A DNA stretch of 64,000 nt. Source: Ornithinibacillus massiliensis (GTDB lineage Bacteria; Bacillota; Bacilli; Bacillales; Amphibacillaceae). Location of the stretch: assembly GCF_018310345.1 (NCBI RefSeq), contig NZ_JAGXBY010000003.1, positions 62,001 through 126,000 of the forward strand, written 5' to 3'. Under the pieces are notes generated by a model. The model was not told where the DNA came from. It saw only the letters and a program-made list of their open reading frames with translations, and searched no databases. Of the stretch, positions 26,690 to 34,970 are shown in pieces. The translations under genes and the position numbers were made by a program. Position 1 is the first letter of the stretch. Each line of letters starts with the position of its first letter.

Positions 26690-26902
26690 CTACCTTGAAT
26701 CTAATGATCGTATTACTTCACCGGTAATAGCATTTAATTCAATTGCAGTGTTTCCATTCTTTGTTTTTAATTCTAGCTCGTATATATATATGCCCTTGTT
26801 TACATCTAATACCATTTGAACAACGGTGCCTTCTATAACACTTTCTGCAAGTTCAATTGCTTGAAGCTCTGTGATTAAATTTGGGAAAGTAGCTTGTTCC
26901 AT
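26690..26902 (-). CDS. PepSY-domain protein, 70 residues
   Basis: A single PepSY module: ELQAIELAESVIEGTVVQMV, then YIYELELKTKNGNTAIELNA, then ITGEVIRSLDSR, which follows the A-x(3)-A, YEVEI and DAxTGxV pattern of the family. No signal peptide or membrane segment is present, so it appears to be a bare cytoplasmic PepSY domain, unlike the usual exported protease inhibitors. GTAGGAGG precedes the ATG. It stands alone. Confidence 0.7.
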   Translation of the reverse strand: MEQATFPNLITELQAIELAESVIEGTVVQMVLDVNKGIYIYELELKTKNGNTAIELNAITGEVIRSLDSR

Positions 26903-27204
26903 ATTTTCCTCCTACCAATCTTCATTATCGTTAAGTTCATCTGTACGTTGATTGTTATGTCTAATTTTTAAGTGTCTTATGTGTATATTCAATTGCAGAG
27001 AATAGTAATTGTTCATGATCCTTTACTCTTCTTCTTTAATATAGCCATAAATCCTTAAAGAAAAATAACAGTTAAATTAAAATTTGATTAGAATCATATT
27101 AATTCATTCCTTAGACATCATATTCGATACGTATCAAAACTATTAGTGCAGGCATCATATTTTTAACGTTTAGTTTTTTCTTCCCATAAAAAAGTTTATA
27201 AAAC
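26903..27204. other. Non-coding stretch, nothing recognised
   Basis: A/T-rich sequence between the PepSY gene and the small YpzI-like gene. I see no gene with a ribosome-binding site, no long repeat and no strong hairpin before the one at 27205. Confidence 0.5.
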
Positions 27205-27246
27205 AAAAAAGAGAATATCTCTAAAACAGAGACTTCCCTTTTTTTC
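27205..27246 (-). terminator. Imperfect terminator after the YpzI-like gene
   Basis: AAAAAGAG and TCTCT on one side pair with AGAGA and CCCTTTTT on the other through an imperfect stem; A/T runs flank it. It lies just after the YpzI-like stop. Confidence 0.45.
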
Positions 27247-27249
27247 CTA

Positions 27250-27390
27250 CTACTTCTTCCCATCATTTAATTCCATCGCTTCCTCAGGACTAGACATAAT
27301 GGTTGAACCCTTATAACGCAATCCTACATCACGATCAGATTCTACGCGCTTACTTTTCTTTAACTTTTTTTCTTGACGGTCTTTTCCCAT
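27250..27390 (-). CDS. YpzI-like small protein, 46 residues
   Basis: ATG at 27390 preceded by AGGAGGTG with good spacing. The product begins MGKDRQEKKLKKSKRVESDR and ends PEEAMELNDGKK. The MGKDRQEKKLK-x-S-x-RVESDRD start is what I recall of B. subtilis YpzI and its Bacillaceae relatives, a conserved family of unknown function. No membrane segment. Family recall is moderately sure; the gene itself is well supported. Confidence 0.65.
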   Translation of the reverse strand: MGKDRQEKKLKKSKRVESDRDVGLRYKGSTIMSSPEEAMELNDGKK

Positions 27391-27571
27391 CTTAGCACCT
27401 CCTACTACTAAGATGGTTTTTTTGTTTGGAATTATTCCTTAATAAAATTCTTTAGACAAATCTTCTTATTAAGCTCATATAAGCTATTCAACTACTATAA
27501 AGGAGTGGAAAAATAAAAGTGGTATTATGGAAGTATGAAAAGGAGCTATGAAATTAGTTAACCTAGATTGC

Positions 27572-27610
27572 AACATACCATGCACCAAGTATGTTGATGC
27601 ATGGTATGTT
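27572..27610 (-). terminator. Hairpin at the 3' end of the MerR gene
   Basis: AACATACCATGCA pairs perfectly with TGCATGGTATGTT, 5 bases after the MerR stop. There is no clear T-run, so it may be an RNA-stabilising or weak terminator hairpin. Confidence 0.5.
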
Positions 27611-27614
27611 CTAA

Positions 27615-28373
27615 TTAGCTATCTAAATAAATCATAATAGCATCTCGTAAAAATTTTGTACCGCCTTTTATAGCAGTGTCATAATAAGCAGTAAACCGTT
27701 CATCTGCCACATACATTTCAGCTAGGCCCGCATGTGCTTCTTTTGAATAATTCGTCCATGAATACAGTAGCCATTGCTTATGTTTCTCAGCTAGTTGTTG
27801 TGCTTTTTCTGATGCTGGATCGCCCGTTTTATAAGCTTCTTTTAATAAATTCATTATTTCTTCACCAAGCTCTGTCATCGCTTGATAATCCGCTTGTGTC
27901 ATCCCTCTTAATTTTGTATTACTTGCCTCAACGATATCATTACCGTATTTTTCACGGATTTCTTTGCCATACTTCTTCTCATTCTCCTCAATCAACTTTT
28001 CTTTTAATCCTGCAAATTTTTCATTATCCTGCATGGGTACTCCTCCTTCCATACTGGCAATTGTTTTTTCGACGGTTGCCATAATCTGGTCAAGGCGGGC
28101 TCTCTTTTGCTTTAATTTCGCATGATGATTCTTCAGTGCTTCTTTTCGATTGAAATCTGGTTGTTGGATTATTTCCATAATATCCTCCAGACTTACATCT
28201 AACTCTCTGTAAAACAAAATTTGCTGAAGTAGATCCACTTCTTCTTGCCCATAAATACGATAGCCAGATGAATTAATTCTTGCCGGCTTCAATAATCCAA
28301 TCTGGTCATAATAACGGAGCGTGCGGCCGCTTACTCCAGAAATACGAGCAAGTTTATTTACTGTATACTCCAT
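27615..28373 (-). CDS. MerR-family activator with TipA-type ligand domain (Mta-like)
   Basis: A 252-residue regulator. Residues 1-70 are the MerR winged helix (TVNKLARISGVSGRTLRYYD, then GLLKPARINSSGYRIYGQEE), followed by the long dimerisation helix, and then a TipAS antibiotic-recognition domain (about 130-252) with the globin-like helices seen in Mta and TipA (EKKYGKEIREKYG, MYVADERFTAYYD). Length and layout match B. subtilis Mta (257), a multidrug-transport activator. Its promoter has the 19-base spacer of MerR targets (28398-28428), so it probably controls itself. Target genes are not obvious nearby. Confidence 0.88.
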   Translation of the reverse strand: MEYTVNKLARISGVSGRTLRYYDQIGLLKPARINSSGYRIYGQEEVDLLQQILFYRELDVSLEDIMEIIQQPDFNRKEALKNHHAKLKQKRARLDQIMATVEKTIASMEGGVPMQDNEKFAGLKEKLIEENEKKYGKEIREKYGNDIVEASNTKLRGMTQADYQAMTELGEEIMNLLKEAYKTGDPASEKAQQLAEKHKQWLLYSWTNYSKEAHAGLAEMYVADERFTAYYDTAIKGGTKFLRDAIMIYLDS

Positions 28374-28397
28374 AATGATTACCCTCCCGACATCCTC

Positions 28398-28428
28398 ATC
28401 ATAAACCTTTACGCAACGTTAAGGTCAA
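28398..28428 (-). promoter_or_regulatory. MerR-type promoter with 19-bp spacer and operator dyad
   Basis: On the minus strand TTGACC (-35, 28423-28428) and TATGAT (-10, 28398-28403) are separated by 19 bases. The spacer carries ACCTTAAC-GTTGC-GTAAAGGT, a near-perfect dyad, exactly the over-long, twisted promoter that MerR activators use. It lies 24 bases upstream of the MerR start codon. Confidence 0.8.
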
Positions 28429-28494
28429 GGGAAATTCATAATATCCTCCCACCTAAGTAGCCAAACTTTTTGTTATAATTAAGCTTATATAATA

Positions 28495-28829
28495 TTATGG
28501 AAAAAGTATTTTGTTGCGAAGTTCCTCATACCGGTCTGATAAACTCTTTTTATATTTAGTAATCCAATAATTACAATACTCTTCTTTTGAAAAACTGGAC
28601 ATATCCTTGCTGTCTGTAACAATATCTAGTGATTCCTTTAGAGAGCTTTCAGCCATTTTACTAGTCATATTCTAAAGCGTTTTGGGGTCTTTAATTTTAT
28701 CAAAGCTACCAATTCTGTATTATTCCTATTTTCATAAATAATATCAAAGTCATGTCTATACCTATATCTATCTTCAAACTGTTTGAATTGAATCCACCCC
28801 GGTATTGGAAACAGTTCTATTTGATTCAC
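28495..28829 (-). pseudogene. Decayed C-terminal copy of the 275-residue protein encoded at 48139
   Basis: Translated in pieces, this reads FPIPGWIQFKQFEDRYRYRH, DFDIIYENRNNTEL, then after a frameshift FDKIKDPKTL, an in-frame TAG where the intact copy has Tyr, then NMTSKMAESSLKESLD and SLSDRYEELRNKILFP before a stop at 28495. The intact gene reads VPAPGWIQYEQLYDSYKYRH, FRDPKTLYNMTSKIAEHQLR and GLSDRYIYLSNIIRYP at the same places. So it has at least one frameshift, one nonsense change and no N-terminal half: a dead fragment of a paralogue, lying between the MerR gene and the end of the Tad/kinase operon. Confidence 0.85.
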
Positions 28830-28945
28830 TTAGTTCACCCGATTCTTTGTTTTTATAGTACTGAATTCCCTTACTAATCTGTTAATACTCACAGATTTAT
28901 AGGCAACACTTAAAACGTCAACCAATACATTACATATGTAAAAAG

Positions 28946-28974
28946 AACGTATCACAAAAACTGTATGATACGTT
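28946..28974 (-). terminator. Terminator of the Tad/kinase operon
   Basis: AACGTATCA pairs perfectly with TGATACGTT around an 11-base loop, followed on the minus strand by CTTTTTAC. It lies just after the last gene of the operon. Confidence 0.85.
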
Positions 28975-28980
28975 TTATTA

Positions 28981-30378
28981 TTACCCTACTAATTCCTCTA
29001 CCCTTTCCTCCAATTCTTCAATCCTCTCTTTTTTCTCATCCTCATCAAGATCTTTATCTGCTTCTATTAATTCTATCTGTTTTTCAAGACCACTAATTTG
29101 AATGGATACATCACCTAGCTGCTCTCCTAATTCTATTGCATCTTCAGGCATATCTAATTCCAAAAAACTTCTAGCAGCTAATGTTTTTGCTCTATCTCTT
29201 TCTTTAATTTCCTCATAAATTTCAATTACTTCATGGAATTCTTGATTTATCCATGCTTGCTCTATTGTTAATACTGGATTATCAGACTGGAGAGTCAGTA
29301 TTTTGCTATTGGCCTCTTCGTTATTTAATTTTATTAGCTTTTCTACCACTAAATCTAGGTTATCTGCGCTAAGTTCTACCGACTTCATTAAGTGTTCAGG
29401 GTTACTAGATTCTAAATATAATTGACTTAAAAATTCCTTTCTACTTTCAGAACCTATATTATCAGATTCTAAGACTGAAATAGCCTCCTCCAAGTTCCCA
29501 TCAATATATAACTTATAAGCCTGATTAACCTTTTCTGATTGGAGTAATGATTGTTGCAACGCACCGTTTTCATCTGCTAATTTTTTGTGTTCTTCTTGAA
29601 ATTCTTCTCTAGTAGCAACTGTTGCTTCATTTAACGGTGCCACTTGTGTAATATACAAAAACAATAGCCCAAACAGGAAACCAATTAATGTTCCAGATAG
29701 CAGAGATAGCTTAACCTTTCTATTGCCAACAACAGGACTTTTCCATTTATTCAACCCTAGATTAGACTTACTATCTTCAGAAGTATCATCTCTTTTTACT
29801 TGTTCACTATCTTCAATATTATCGAGTAATTCCTTAATGGATTTAGAATTGTTTATAGTGGAAATAAAGCTTTCTGTTTCCTTATTTAAAGTTGGATTTT
29901 CTATAAGATAACGAGAGAAACCTACGAAGAGATAATTGATAATTTCCTTCATTTCTTCTAGTAATTGTTTTTCATTAAACTCAACAGGAGGCAAAACATG
30001 ACGAATACCGCGATGTACTAATTTCACATCGCCTTGTTCATTCACGTAAACATTGTTTGGATGTAAAGTAGTAGTATATTGTGTTCCAATAAGCCTGGAT
30101 AACTCAATTAAATTCATAACAATGACACGTTTTTTTTCAGTAGAAACTTGTAAATATTCGCTTATATTGTGATAATGACTATTACGCTTAAAGTAGATTC
30201 TTACCCATTCCCCATCAACAATAAAATGCTGACATTCAAAGAACATATCATCCGGTCTTTTTAGCTCTTCTAATTGCTCTGCTTCCTTTAGTTTTGTTAA
30301 TTTACTCGGAATTTCATATACTATTATTTCTCCATTATCCCTTATGGTTCCAAAATCCTCACTTATTTCTCCATTCAT
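28981..30378 (-). CDS. EssB/YukC-like pseudokinase membrane protein
   Basis: A 465-residue protein with the EssB/YukC layout. The N-terminal pseudokinase domain (about 1-190) keeps the shape of the catalytic loop (TLHPNNVYVNEQGDVKLVHR, near 104-123) without catalytic HRD/DFG residues. One membrane helix lies at 224-244. The extracytoplasmic, TPR-like helical C-terminal domain includes ILTLQSDNPVLTIEQAWINQ, which recalls NLVTLQSDPQHFLYWID of YukC, and a charged coiled coil at the end. In type VII secretion EssB links the secretion machine together, but here no EssC, EsxA, EsaA or EsaB gene is near. It is the last gene of the Tad operon, 23 bases after an active kinase. Role as a docking or sensor partner is inference. 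Confidence 0.75.
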   Translation of the reverse strand: MNGEISEDFGTIRDNGEIIVYEIPSKLTKLKEAEQLEELKRPDDMFFECQHFIVDGEWVRIYFKRNSHYHNISEYLQVSTEKKRVIVMNLIELSRLIGTQYTTTLHPNNVYVNEQGDVKLVHRGIRHVLPPVEFNEKQLLEEMKEIINYLFVGFSRYLIENPTLNKETESFISTINNSKSIKELLDNIEDSEQVKRDDTSEDSKSNLGLNKWKSPVVGNRKVKLSLLSGTLIGFLFGLLFLYITQVAPLNEATVATREEFQEEHKKLADENGALQQSLLQSEKVNQAYKLYIDGNLEEAISVLESDNIGSESRKEFLSQLYLESSNPEHLMKSVELSADNLDLVVEKLIKLNNEEANSKILTLQSDNPVLTIEQAWINQEFHEVIEIYEEIKERDRAKTLAARSFLELDMPEDAIELGEQLGDVSIQISGLEKQIELIEADKDLDEDEKKERIEELEERVEELVG

Positions 30379-30401
30379 AATGTTAGCCCCCTGTAAACGA
30401 A

Positions 30402-31292
30402 TTACTTTAGTACAAAGAAAACAGTTATAAATATAACAATGAATAGTGCAATTACTACCATATTTCTTGCAAATCTTGATTTCTTGACTTGTTTCTCTTC
30501 TAAGGAACTCGTAAGAAGCACTTTAACCTCTTGAGCATTTTGAATTCTCTTTTCGGGTTTTAATTCTACTAGTTGATTAATACATTTCTCTAGTTTCCTA
30601 GGAATGTCATCTACAAAATAGGAGATTGGTTTTTGTGCAACGTAAACGTATTTTCCTTTTGAAAGTATGAAATATAGTAACGCTCCTAAGGAAAATAAAT
30701 CTGTACGAAAATCACTTTGCTTTTGCTCAAATTGTTCCGGTGCAGCGAAGCCAACTGTTCCTATCTTCAAAGTATCTTTCATTTTATCATCTTGGTATTT
30801 CCTTGAAATTCCAAAGTCAATTAATTTTATACTCCCATTATTGCTCAAAATAATATTACCGGGCTTGATATCTCGATATATGATTGGTATTGAACGGGTA
30901 TGTAAATAATGTAAAATATCACTTATCTGGATTCCAATTTCAATCACTTTATTAATCGGAAGGTCAAATTGTTTCTCTAGCAAAAATTCCGAAAGAACTG
31001 TCCCCTCAGCATATTCCATTACAAGAAATATGTACTTTTCAGATGTAAAAAAATCAATCATTTTTGATATATTAGGATGATCTAATTCACTTAATATTTT
31101 TGTTTCATCCACTATCTTTTTAGAGAGTTTACTTTCCTTATTTACAATCTTCATCGCCCATTGTTGTTGTGAATCGTGGATATCTTCTACCAAATAAACC
31201 TCCGACATCCCACCGGAAGCGATATGGGTTACAACACGGTATTTATCTTGCAATATCTGCTCATTATTAATTTTGATCCCATGTTTACTCAT
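30402..31292 (-). CDS. Hanks-type Ser/Thr protein kinase with C-terminal membrane anchor
   Basis: A 296-residue kinase with all catalytic elements: glycine loop ASGGMSEVY (25-33), Lys48 in AMKIV, catalytic Asp141 in YRDIKPGN, DFG as DFGIS (159-163) and APEQ. One membrane helix at about 276-295 ends the protein, so the kinase domain faces the cytoplasm and there are no external PASTA repeats as in PrkC. It sits between the PP2C phosphatase (4 bases upstream) and the EssB-like pseudokinase (23 bases downstream). Likely targets are the FHA protein, the pseudokinase or Tad components; this is inference. Confidence 0.9.
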   Translation of the reverse strand: MSKHGIKINNEQILQDKYRVVTHIASGGMSEVYLVEDIHDSQQQWAMKIVNKESKLSKKIVDETKILSELDHPNISKMIDFFTSEKYIFLVMEYAEGTVLSEFLLEKQFDLPINKVIEIGIQISDILHYLHTRSIPIIYRDIKPGNIILSNNGSIKLIDFGISRKYQDDKMKDTLKIGTVGFAAPEQFEQKQSDFRTDLFSLGALLYFILSKGKYVYVAQKPISYFVDDIPRKLEKCINQLVELKPEKRIQNAQEVKVLLTSSLEEKQVKKSRFARNMVVIALFIVIFITVFFVLK

Positions 31293-31296
31293 ACCA

Positions 31297-32223
31297 CTAC
31301 TCCCTATTTAGATGTTTCATAAATGAAAACCAAGAAGAGTTATTATTTCTATTTTCCTGCTCATAATAAAGGTGTTTAGTTAGAATAAGGGTAATATTAT
31401 CGTGGGCATTAGAAAAATTAGAGAAATTTATTAAATACTCACATACAGATTGGTAATTACTATATTCTTTTTCTAAATTTAAAAGCATATCTTTAATTTC
31501 TTTATTTGAATATAGTGAGTAAAAACCATCACTACAAAGTAAAAATAAATCACTAGAATTATAGTTACCTATCTTAGTATAAGGATTAATATCCTCTTCA
31601 ATTCCAAGGCATTGTAATAAGACATTTCGTTTAGGGTGATTTCTTGCCTCTTCCTCTGTTAGTTTGCCAACTAAAACTTGTTTCTCAACCCATGAATGAT
31701 CTTCTGTTATTTGAATGAATTCTGGTTCCGCCTCTAACACTTCTGTTTGCTCATGTAAATTCCCATGTGGCACTTGCTTTAGATGATAATCTAAACCACC
31801 AATTGTTTCCTTCAGTTGATATACTCTACTATCTCCAATATGAACAATTCCATATTGTCCCTTATAGAGTGCTAAGAAAGTTACCGTGGTTCCCATCTTC
31901 TTACCACTATTTTTACTCGTTTCTATTATGACACGATTAATTTGATTGAATAATTTAGTGAGTTCTTTGGTTATTTGTGTTACAACATTTTTTCTTTTTA
32001 AAATCTTATCAATTCTTCTATCCCACCATTGTTCTATTGTTTCAATTGCAAGACGACTAGCAGTATCACCAACCTGATATCCTCCCATGCCATCCGCAAC
32101 TACAAATATTCCTAACTCATTTTCTTTACTATCCGTTTGAAATCGTATTAAGTAAGAGTCTTCATTCTTCTTCTTTTTGGTACCTTGATGCGTTGCTATT
32201 CCTGTCTTCCAGTTCAATCTCAT
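31297..32223 (-). CDS. PP2C-family Ser/Thr protein phosphatase
   Basis: A 308-residue metal-dependent phosphatase. PP2C motifs are in order: Asn-Glu-Asp near residue 20 (KKNEDSYLI), DGMGG (44-48, metal-binding Asp), MGTTVTFLAL, GDSRVYQ, SDGFYSL (metal-binding Asp) and HDNITLIL near the end. It would remove the phosphates placed by the kinase encoded next. Its ATG overlaps the TGA of the upstream FHA gene (ATGA), indicating tight translational coupling. The chain has a short C-terminal tail without a membrane segment. Confidence 0.92.
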   Translation of the reverse strand: MRLNWKTGIATHQGTKKKKNEDSYLIRFQTDSKENELGIFVVADGMGGYQVGDTASRLAIETIEQWWDRRIDKILKRKNVVTQITKELTKLFNQINRVIIETSKNSGKKMGTTVTFLALYKGQYGIVHIGDSRVYQLKETIGGLDYHLKQVPHGNLHEQTEVLEAEPEFIQITEDHSWVEKQVLVGKLTEEEARNHPKRNVLLQCLGIEEDINPYTKIGNYNSSDLFLLCSDGFYSLYSNKEIKDMLLNLEKEYSNYQSVCEYLINFSNFSNAHDNITLILTKHLYYEQENRNNNSSWFSFMKHLNRE

Positions 32224-33773
32224 TCAGTTGAACTCCATTTAAAAGAATATCTTGCTTTACCTATTATAAATTCATCTCCATCATTTAATGCATACACTTT
32301 GTATGGTACCAATGCATTTCCATTCAACTTCGTTCCGTTTTTTGACCCTAAATCCTTTAATCCATAACTAGTTGGATCAATTTGAAGTATCTCTGCATGG
32401 ATTCTGGAAACTCCAGTAGATTCCTCCGTGTAGTGAACCGAACTATTATTTCTACCTATTAAGAAATTCTTATTATTAATTACAATAGTTTTTCTTTGGC
32501 CATCCTCCCCAGTCCTATATAAAAGGGCTATAACTGTTTCTTCCGGATGGATTGCTACAGTTGATTCATCTTCCAATAAGACAGTATCATCAGTATGTGG
32601 TGGTGTTAGAAAACTCATATCTATAGATGAAGCAGCGACAGACTGATGGGTTGTAATTTCACTAAAGTTAGGTGAGTGTTCTTCTATTTGTTGTTGAAAT
32701 GGATTGGAACTATGTCCTATGTTAGGTTGAAAATTCGTCCTATCATTATTTGAGTTCGCATGTTTAACGTGATAGTTCTGTTTTCTATCTTCTTGCGGTT
32801 TCTCTTCTAAAGGTATATCGATAGGAGTAACTCCAGGTCTCCAAAATTTTGTATATATTACTACAGCAGCTAAAACCAAAATAGTTAGACCTATACATGT
32901 CCAGAGAATTGAAGGTATAGGATACATATCAAACAACTTCCACGTCAATGCTATTAAAATCACCGATATGGCAAAGATATAAACCTTATGTCTAGAAGAT
33001 AATGGTGGTAATTGCTTTTTCATTTTGCGCTTTCTTTGACTTATTGGAACCACTTCATCTATATTATCCATACTAGGTTTTTGTCGGTTATCATTAGTTT
33101 TATAGCCAGAAGAATTGGAGGTACTAGTGTCATTACCATACGATTGAGCAGTATAGTTATCAACTGGTTGAAACTGATTTACATTTGTCCTAAGCGAAAT
33201 TAATTCTAATAATAACTTTTTTAATCCTGATAAACTAAAGGAAGAATTTTTAATATAGGTTAAGATACTCTTAAATTCATTCCCTTGTAACCCTTCCACT
33301 TCTCCTGCAATATCTGTTAACAATTGCTTCATGTCTTCATTGATTGTTGTTTGTTTATTCAAGTCCTTAATTGGTAAATATGCTAAATACACATCGCTTG
33401 CATTTTCTCCAACATAAATAAAGTCAGAACGAAGAATAAAATTATCTTGATTTAGCATATATGAGCTACTATTCTCCAATGTTTTAATAATAGAAAGAAA
33501 CAATTGGTAATAATCGTTCATATTAGTATTATTATTCCGAAAAAAAGATACAACTTTATTTTTGGAATTTATGTTGTAGTGTAGCTTTGTACTAAAATCA
33601 ATATTTTCCACACTCATAACTAATAGATGTGGTATTCGATTGGACTGCATCATTTTTAATTGAACATTATGTAGATGATTACTAGATAGCTTCTCTCCAT
33701 CTTTCTCTTTAAAAACTATCGATTTACCATTTTGGTGGATATATTCAAATCCTAAGTTATAGATAGTGCCCAT
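32220..33773 (-). CDS. FHA-domain membrane protein with DUF6382-type N-terminus
   Basis: A 517-residue protein that joins a DUF6382-like N-terminal domain (about 1-195, often a degenerate kinase-like or ligand domain in Tad loci) to two membrane helices (about 264-281 and 287-307), a disordered linker, and a C-terminal FHA domain from about 425. The FHA core has LIGRNNSSVHY, GVSRIHAEI and LGSKNGTKLNG, with the Arg, Ser, His and Asn that bind phospho-threonine. FHA proteins of this kind are seen in Tad clusters of Firmicutes. Together with the adjacent phosphatase and kinase it completes a phospho-threonine circuit. What it binds is unknown. Confidence 0.85.
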   Translation of the reverse strand: MGTIYNLGFEYIHQNGKSIVFKEKDGEKLSSNHLHNVQLKMMQSNRIPHLLVMSVENIDFSTKLHYNINSKNKVVSFFRNNNTNMNDYYQLFLSIIKTLENSSSYMLNQDNFILRSDFIYVGENASDVYLAYLPIKDLNKQTTINEDMKQLLTDIAGEVEGLQGNEFKSILTYIKNSSFSLSGLKKLLLELISLRTNVNQFQPVDNYTAQSYGNDTSTSNSSGYKTNDNRQKPSMDNIDEVVPISQRKRKMKKQLPPLSSRHKVYIFAISVILIALTWKLFDMYPIPSILWTCIGLTILVLAAVVIYTKFWRPGVTPIDIPLEEKPQEDRKQNYHVKHANSNNDRTNFQPNIGHSSNPFQQQIEEHSPNFSEITTHQSVAASSIDMSFLTPPHTDDTVLLEDESTVAIHPEETVIALLYRTGEDGQRKTIVINNKNFLIGRNNSSVHYTEESTGVSRIHAEILQIDPTSYGLKDLGSKNGTKLNGNALVPYKVYALNDGDEFIIGKARYSFKWSSTE

Positions 33774-33803
33774 TGTTTTCCTCCTATAGTTTCCTTGTTC
33801 TTC

Positions 33804-34331
33804 TTAACTATATGTGGTAAATACATAATAGTAGGTCATTATCACTGCAGGTATTACTGCATACATAAAGGGAAATCGCGTGCTTTTTGTTGTTTTAAAC
33901 TCTTCTAAACTCCTAAGGTCCTTTGAAATGATGGAACCTACAAAAGCAAATAATGCGCTTGTCATCTTCTGTAAGAACGTTTTAGTAAATAATAGAATGA
34001 TGATTGCAATTATTCCTGCCACTATAATAGAGTACATCATCATGTACAAAACCATCTGAACTCCGACAATAGCACCAATCCCCGCAAAGAGCTTAACATC
34101 ACCCGCGCCAAGCGCCTTAAATACGTAAAGTAGTAAAAATATCCCCCCGGCTACTAATAATCCCAGAAAGGAAAAGATTAATCCGTCTATTCCACCCATA
34201 ACTAGATGATAAAGTATACCTATAAGCATAGCACCTGCTGATAACCAATTGGGGATTTTATGAAATCTCACATCAATTACAAACGCAATAATCAAATATA
34301 AAAACAATATATAATCGTTCAATTGGAGCAT
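33804..34331 (-). CDS. tadV: Prepilin peptidase of the Tad system (TadV/CpaA type, A24)
   Basis: A 175-residue aspartic membrane peptidase that cleaves the leader of Flp pilin and TadE-like pseudopilins. Both catalytic Asp motifs are present: IDVRFHKIPNWLS (near residue 19) and GAGDVKLFAGIG (the GxGD motif, near 75). About six membrane helices. It lacks the methylase domain of large type IV pilus peptidases, as usual for Tad. Position inside the operon agrees. Confidence 0.9.
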   Translation of the reverse strand: MLQLNDYILFLYLIIAFVIDVRFHKIPNWLSAGAMLIGILYHLVMGGIDGLIFSFLGLLVAGGIFLLLYVFKALGAGDVKLFAGIGAIVGVQMVLYMMMYSIIVAGIIAIIILLFTKTFLQKMTSALFAFVGSIISKDLRSLEEFKTTKSTRFPFMYAVIPAVIMTYYYVFTTYS

Positions 34332-34355
34332 TCTCGTCCTCCGGTCTAGACCAAT

Positions 34356-34946
34356 TTATTTTCCGTTCCATATTCTTTCATAAGCTGTTTTTTTTAATAC
34401 AATATCCTTGTCAACAAATGGAATTGATAAATTAAACCTATATTCTACATTAATTGCTAAATAGTCATTACTTCCTCCTACTAGGCTGGGGATTTCAACA
34501 CTGGTTACTTTCAAACTAGATTCATCAAAGAAATTCCAACCGCCAGTAGCTTCTTTAAACTTTTTCTGTATAGTAGGTTCGATAATTTGCCTTACCCCAT
34601 CATTAAATAAATTTTCAATTGATCCTTGAACATCTATACCAAAAAAGTCCAACCCCTCACTAATCCACTGAATTGCTCCAGTTATATCAAGGTCTGTACT
34701 TTCCTCTAATCCTTTAAGCTTCTTGTCGATATAATTACTAGCACCTTGTTTCGTTACTGCTACAGGATATGCATAAGCGACAACTAGTTCAGCGGTTTCT
34801 GAAGCAGATTTATATAAGGCCATATCTGCAACTGAAAGTCTTATAAACATAGTTAAAAACAATATAAAAAATAAGAAAAACGGCAAGATCATAGCAGCTT
34901 CTAACGTAATACTACCATTATCTTTTCTAATGAGATGTTTTATCAC
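34356..34946 (-). CDS. TadE-like pseudopilin, first of two
   Basis: A 196-residue minor pseudopilin. The N-terminus has a short basic leader, then DNGSITLEAAMILPFFLFFI; prepilin-type cleavage after Gly would leave Glu at position 5, and TLEAAMILP is the TadE signature, followed by one membrane helix. The rest is extracytoplasmic and has no recognised domain. The GTG at 34946 is preferred because GAGAGGTGAT sits just upstream. It is separated from the second TadE-like gene by two lipoproteins and the DUF5702 gene. Confidence 0.8.
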   Translation of the reverse strand: MIKHLIRKDNGSITLEAAMILPFFLFFILFLTMFIRLSVADMALYKSASETAELVVAYAYPVAVTKQGASNYIDKKLKGLEESTDLDITGAIQWISEGLDFFGIDVQGSIENLFNDGVRQIIEPTIQKKFKEATGGWNFFDESSLKVTSVEIPSLVGGSNDYLAINVEYRFNLSIPFVDKDIVLKKTAYERIWNGK

Positions 34947-34970
34947 AATCACCTCTCTTCTAAAGCTAAA

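Noticed and set aside
27550..27639. A 29-codon plus-strand frame (MKLVNLDCNIPCTKYV...) preceded by AAAAGGAG.
   Set aside because: It lies across the hairpin and the 3' end of the MerR gene; cysteine content is suggestive but there is no supporting promoter. Kept only as a weak possibility.
28981..30378. Calling the region a type VII secretion locus.
   Set aside because: Only the EssB-like gene is present; EssC and WXG100 genes are absent, and the operon is otherwise a Tad pilus.
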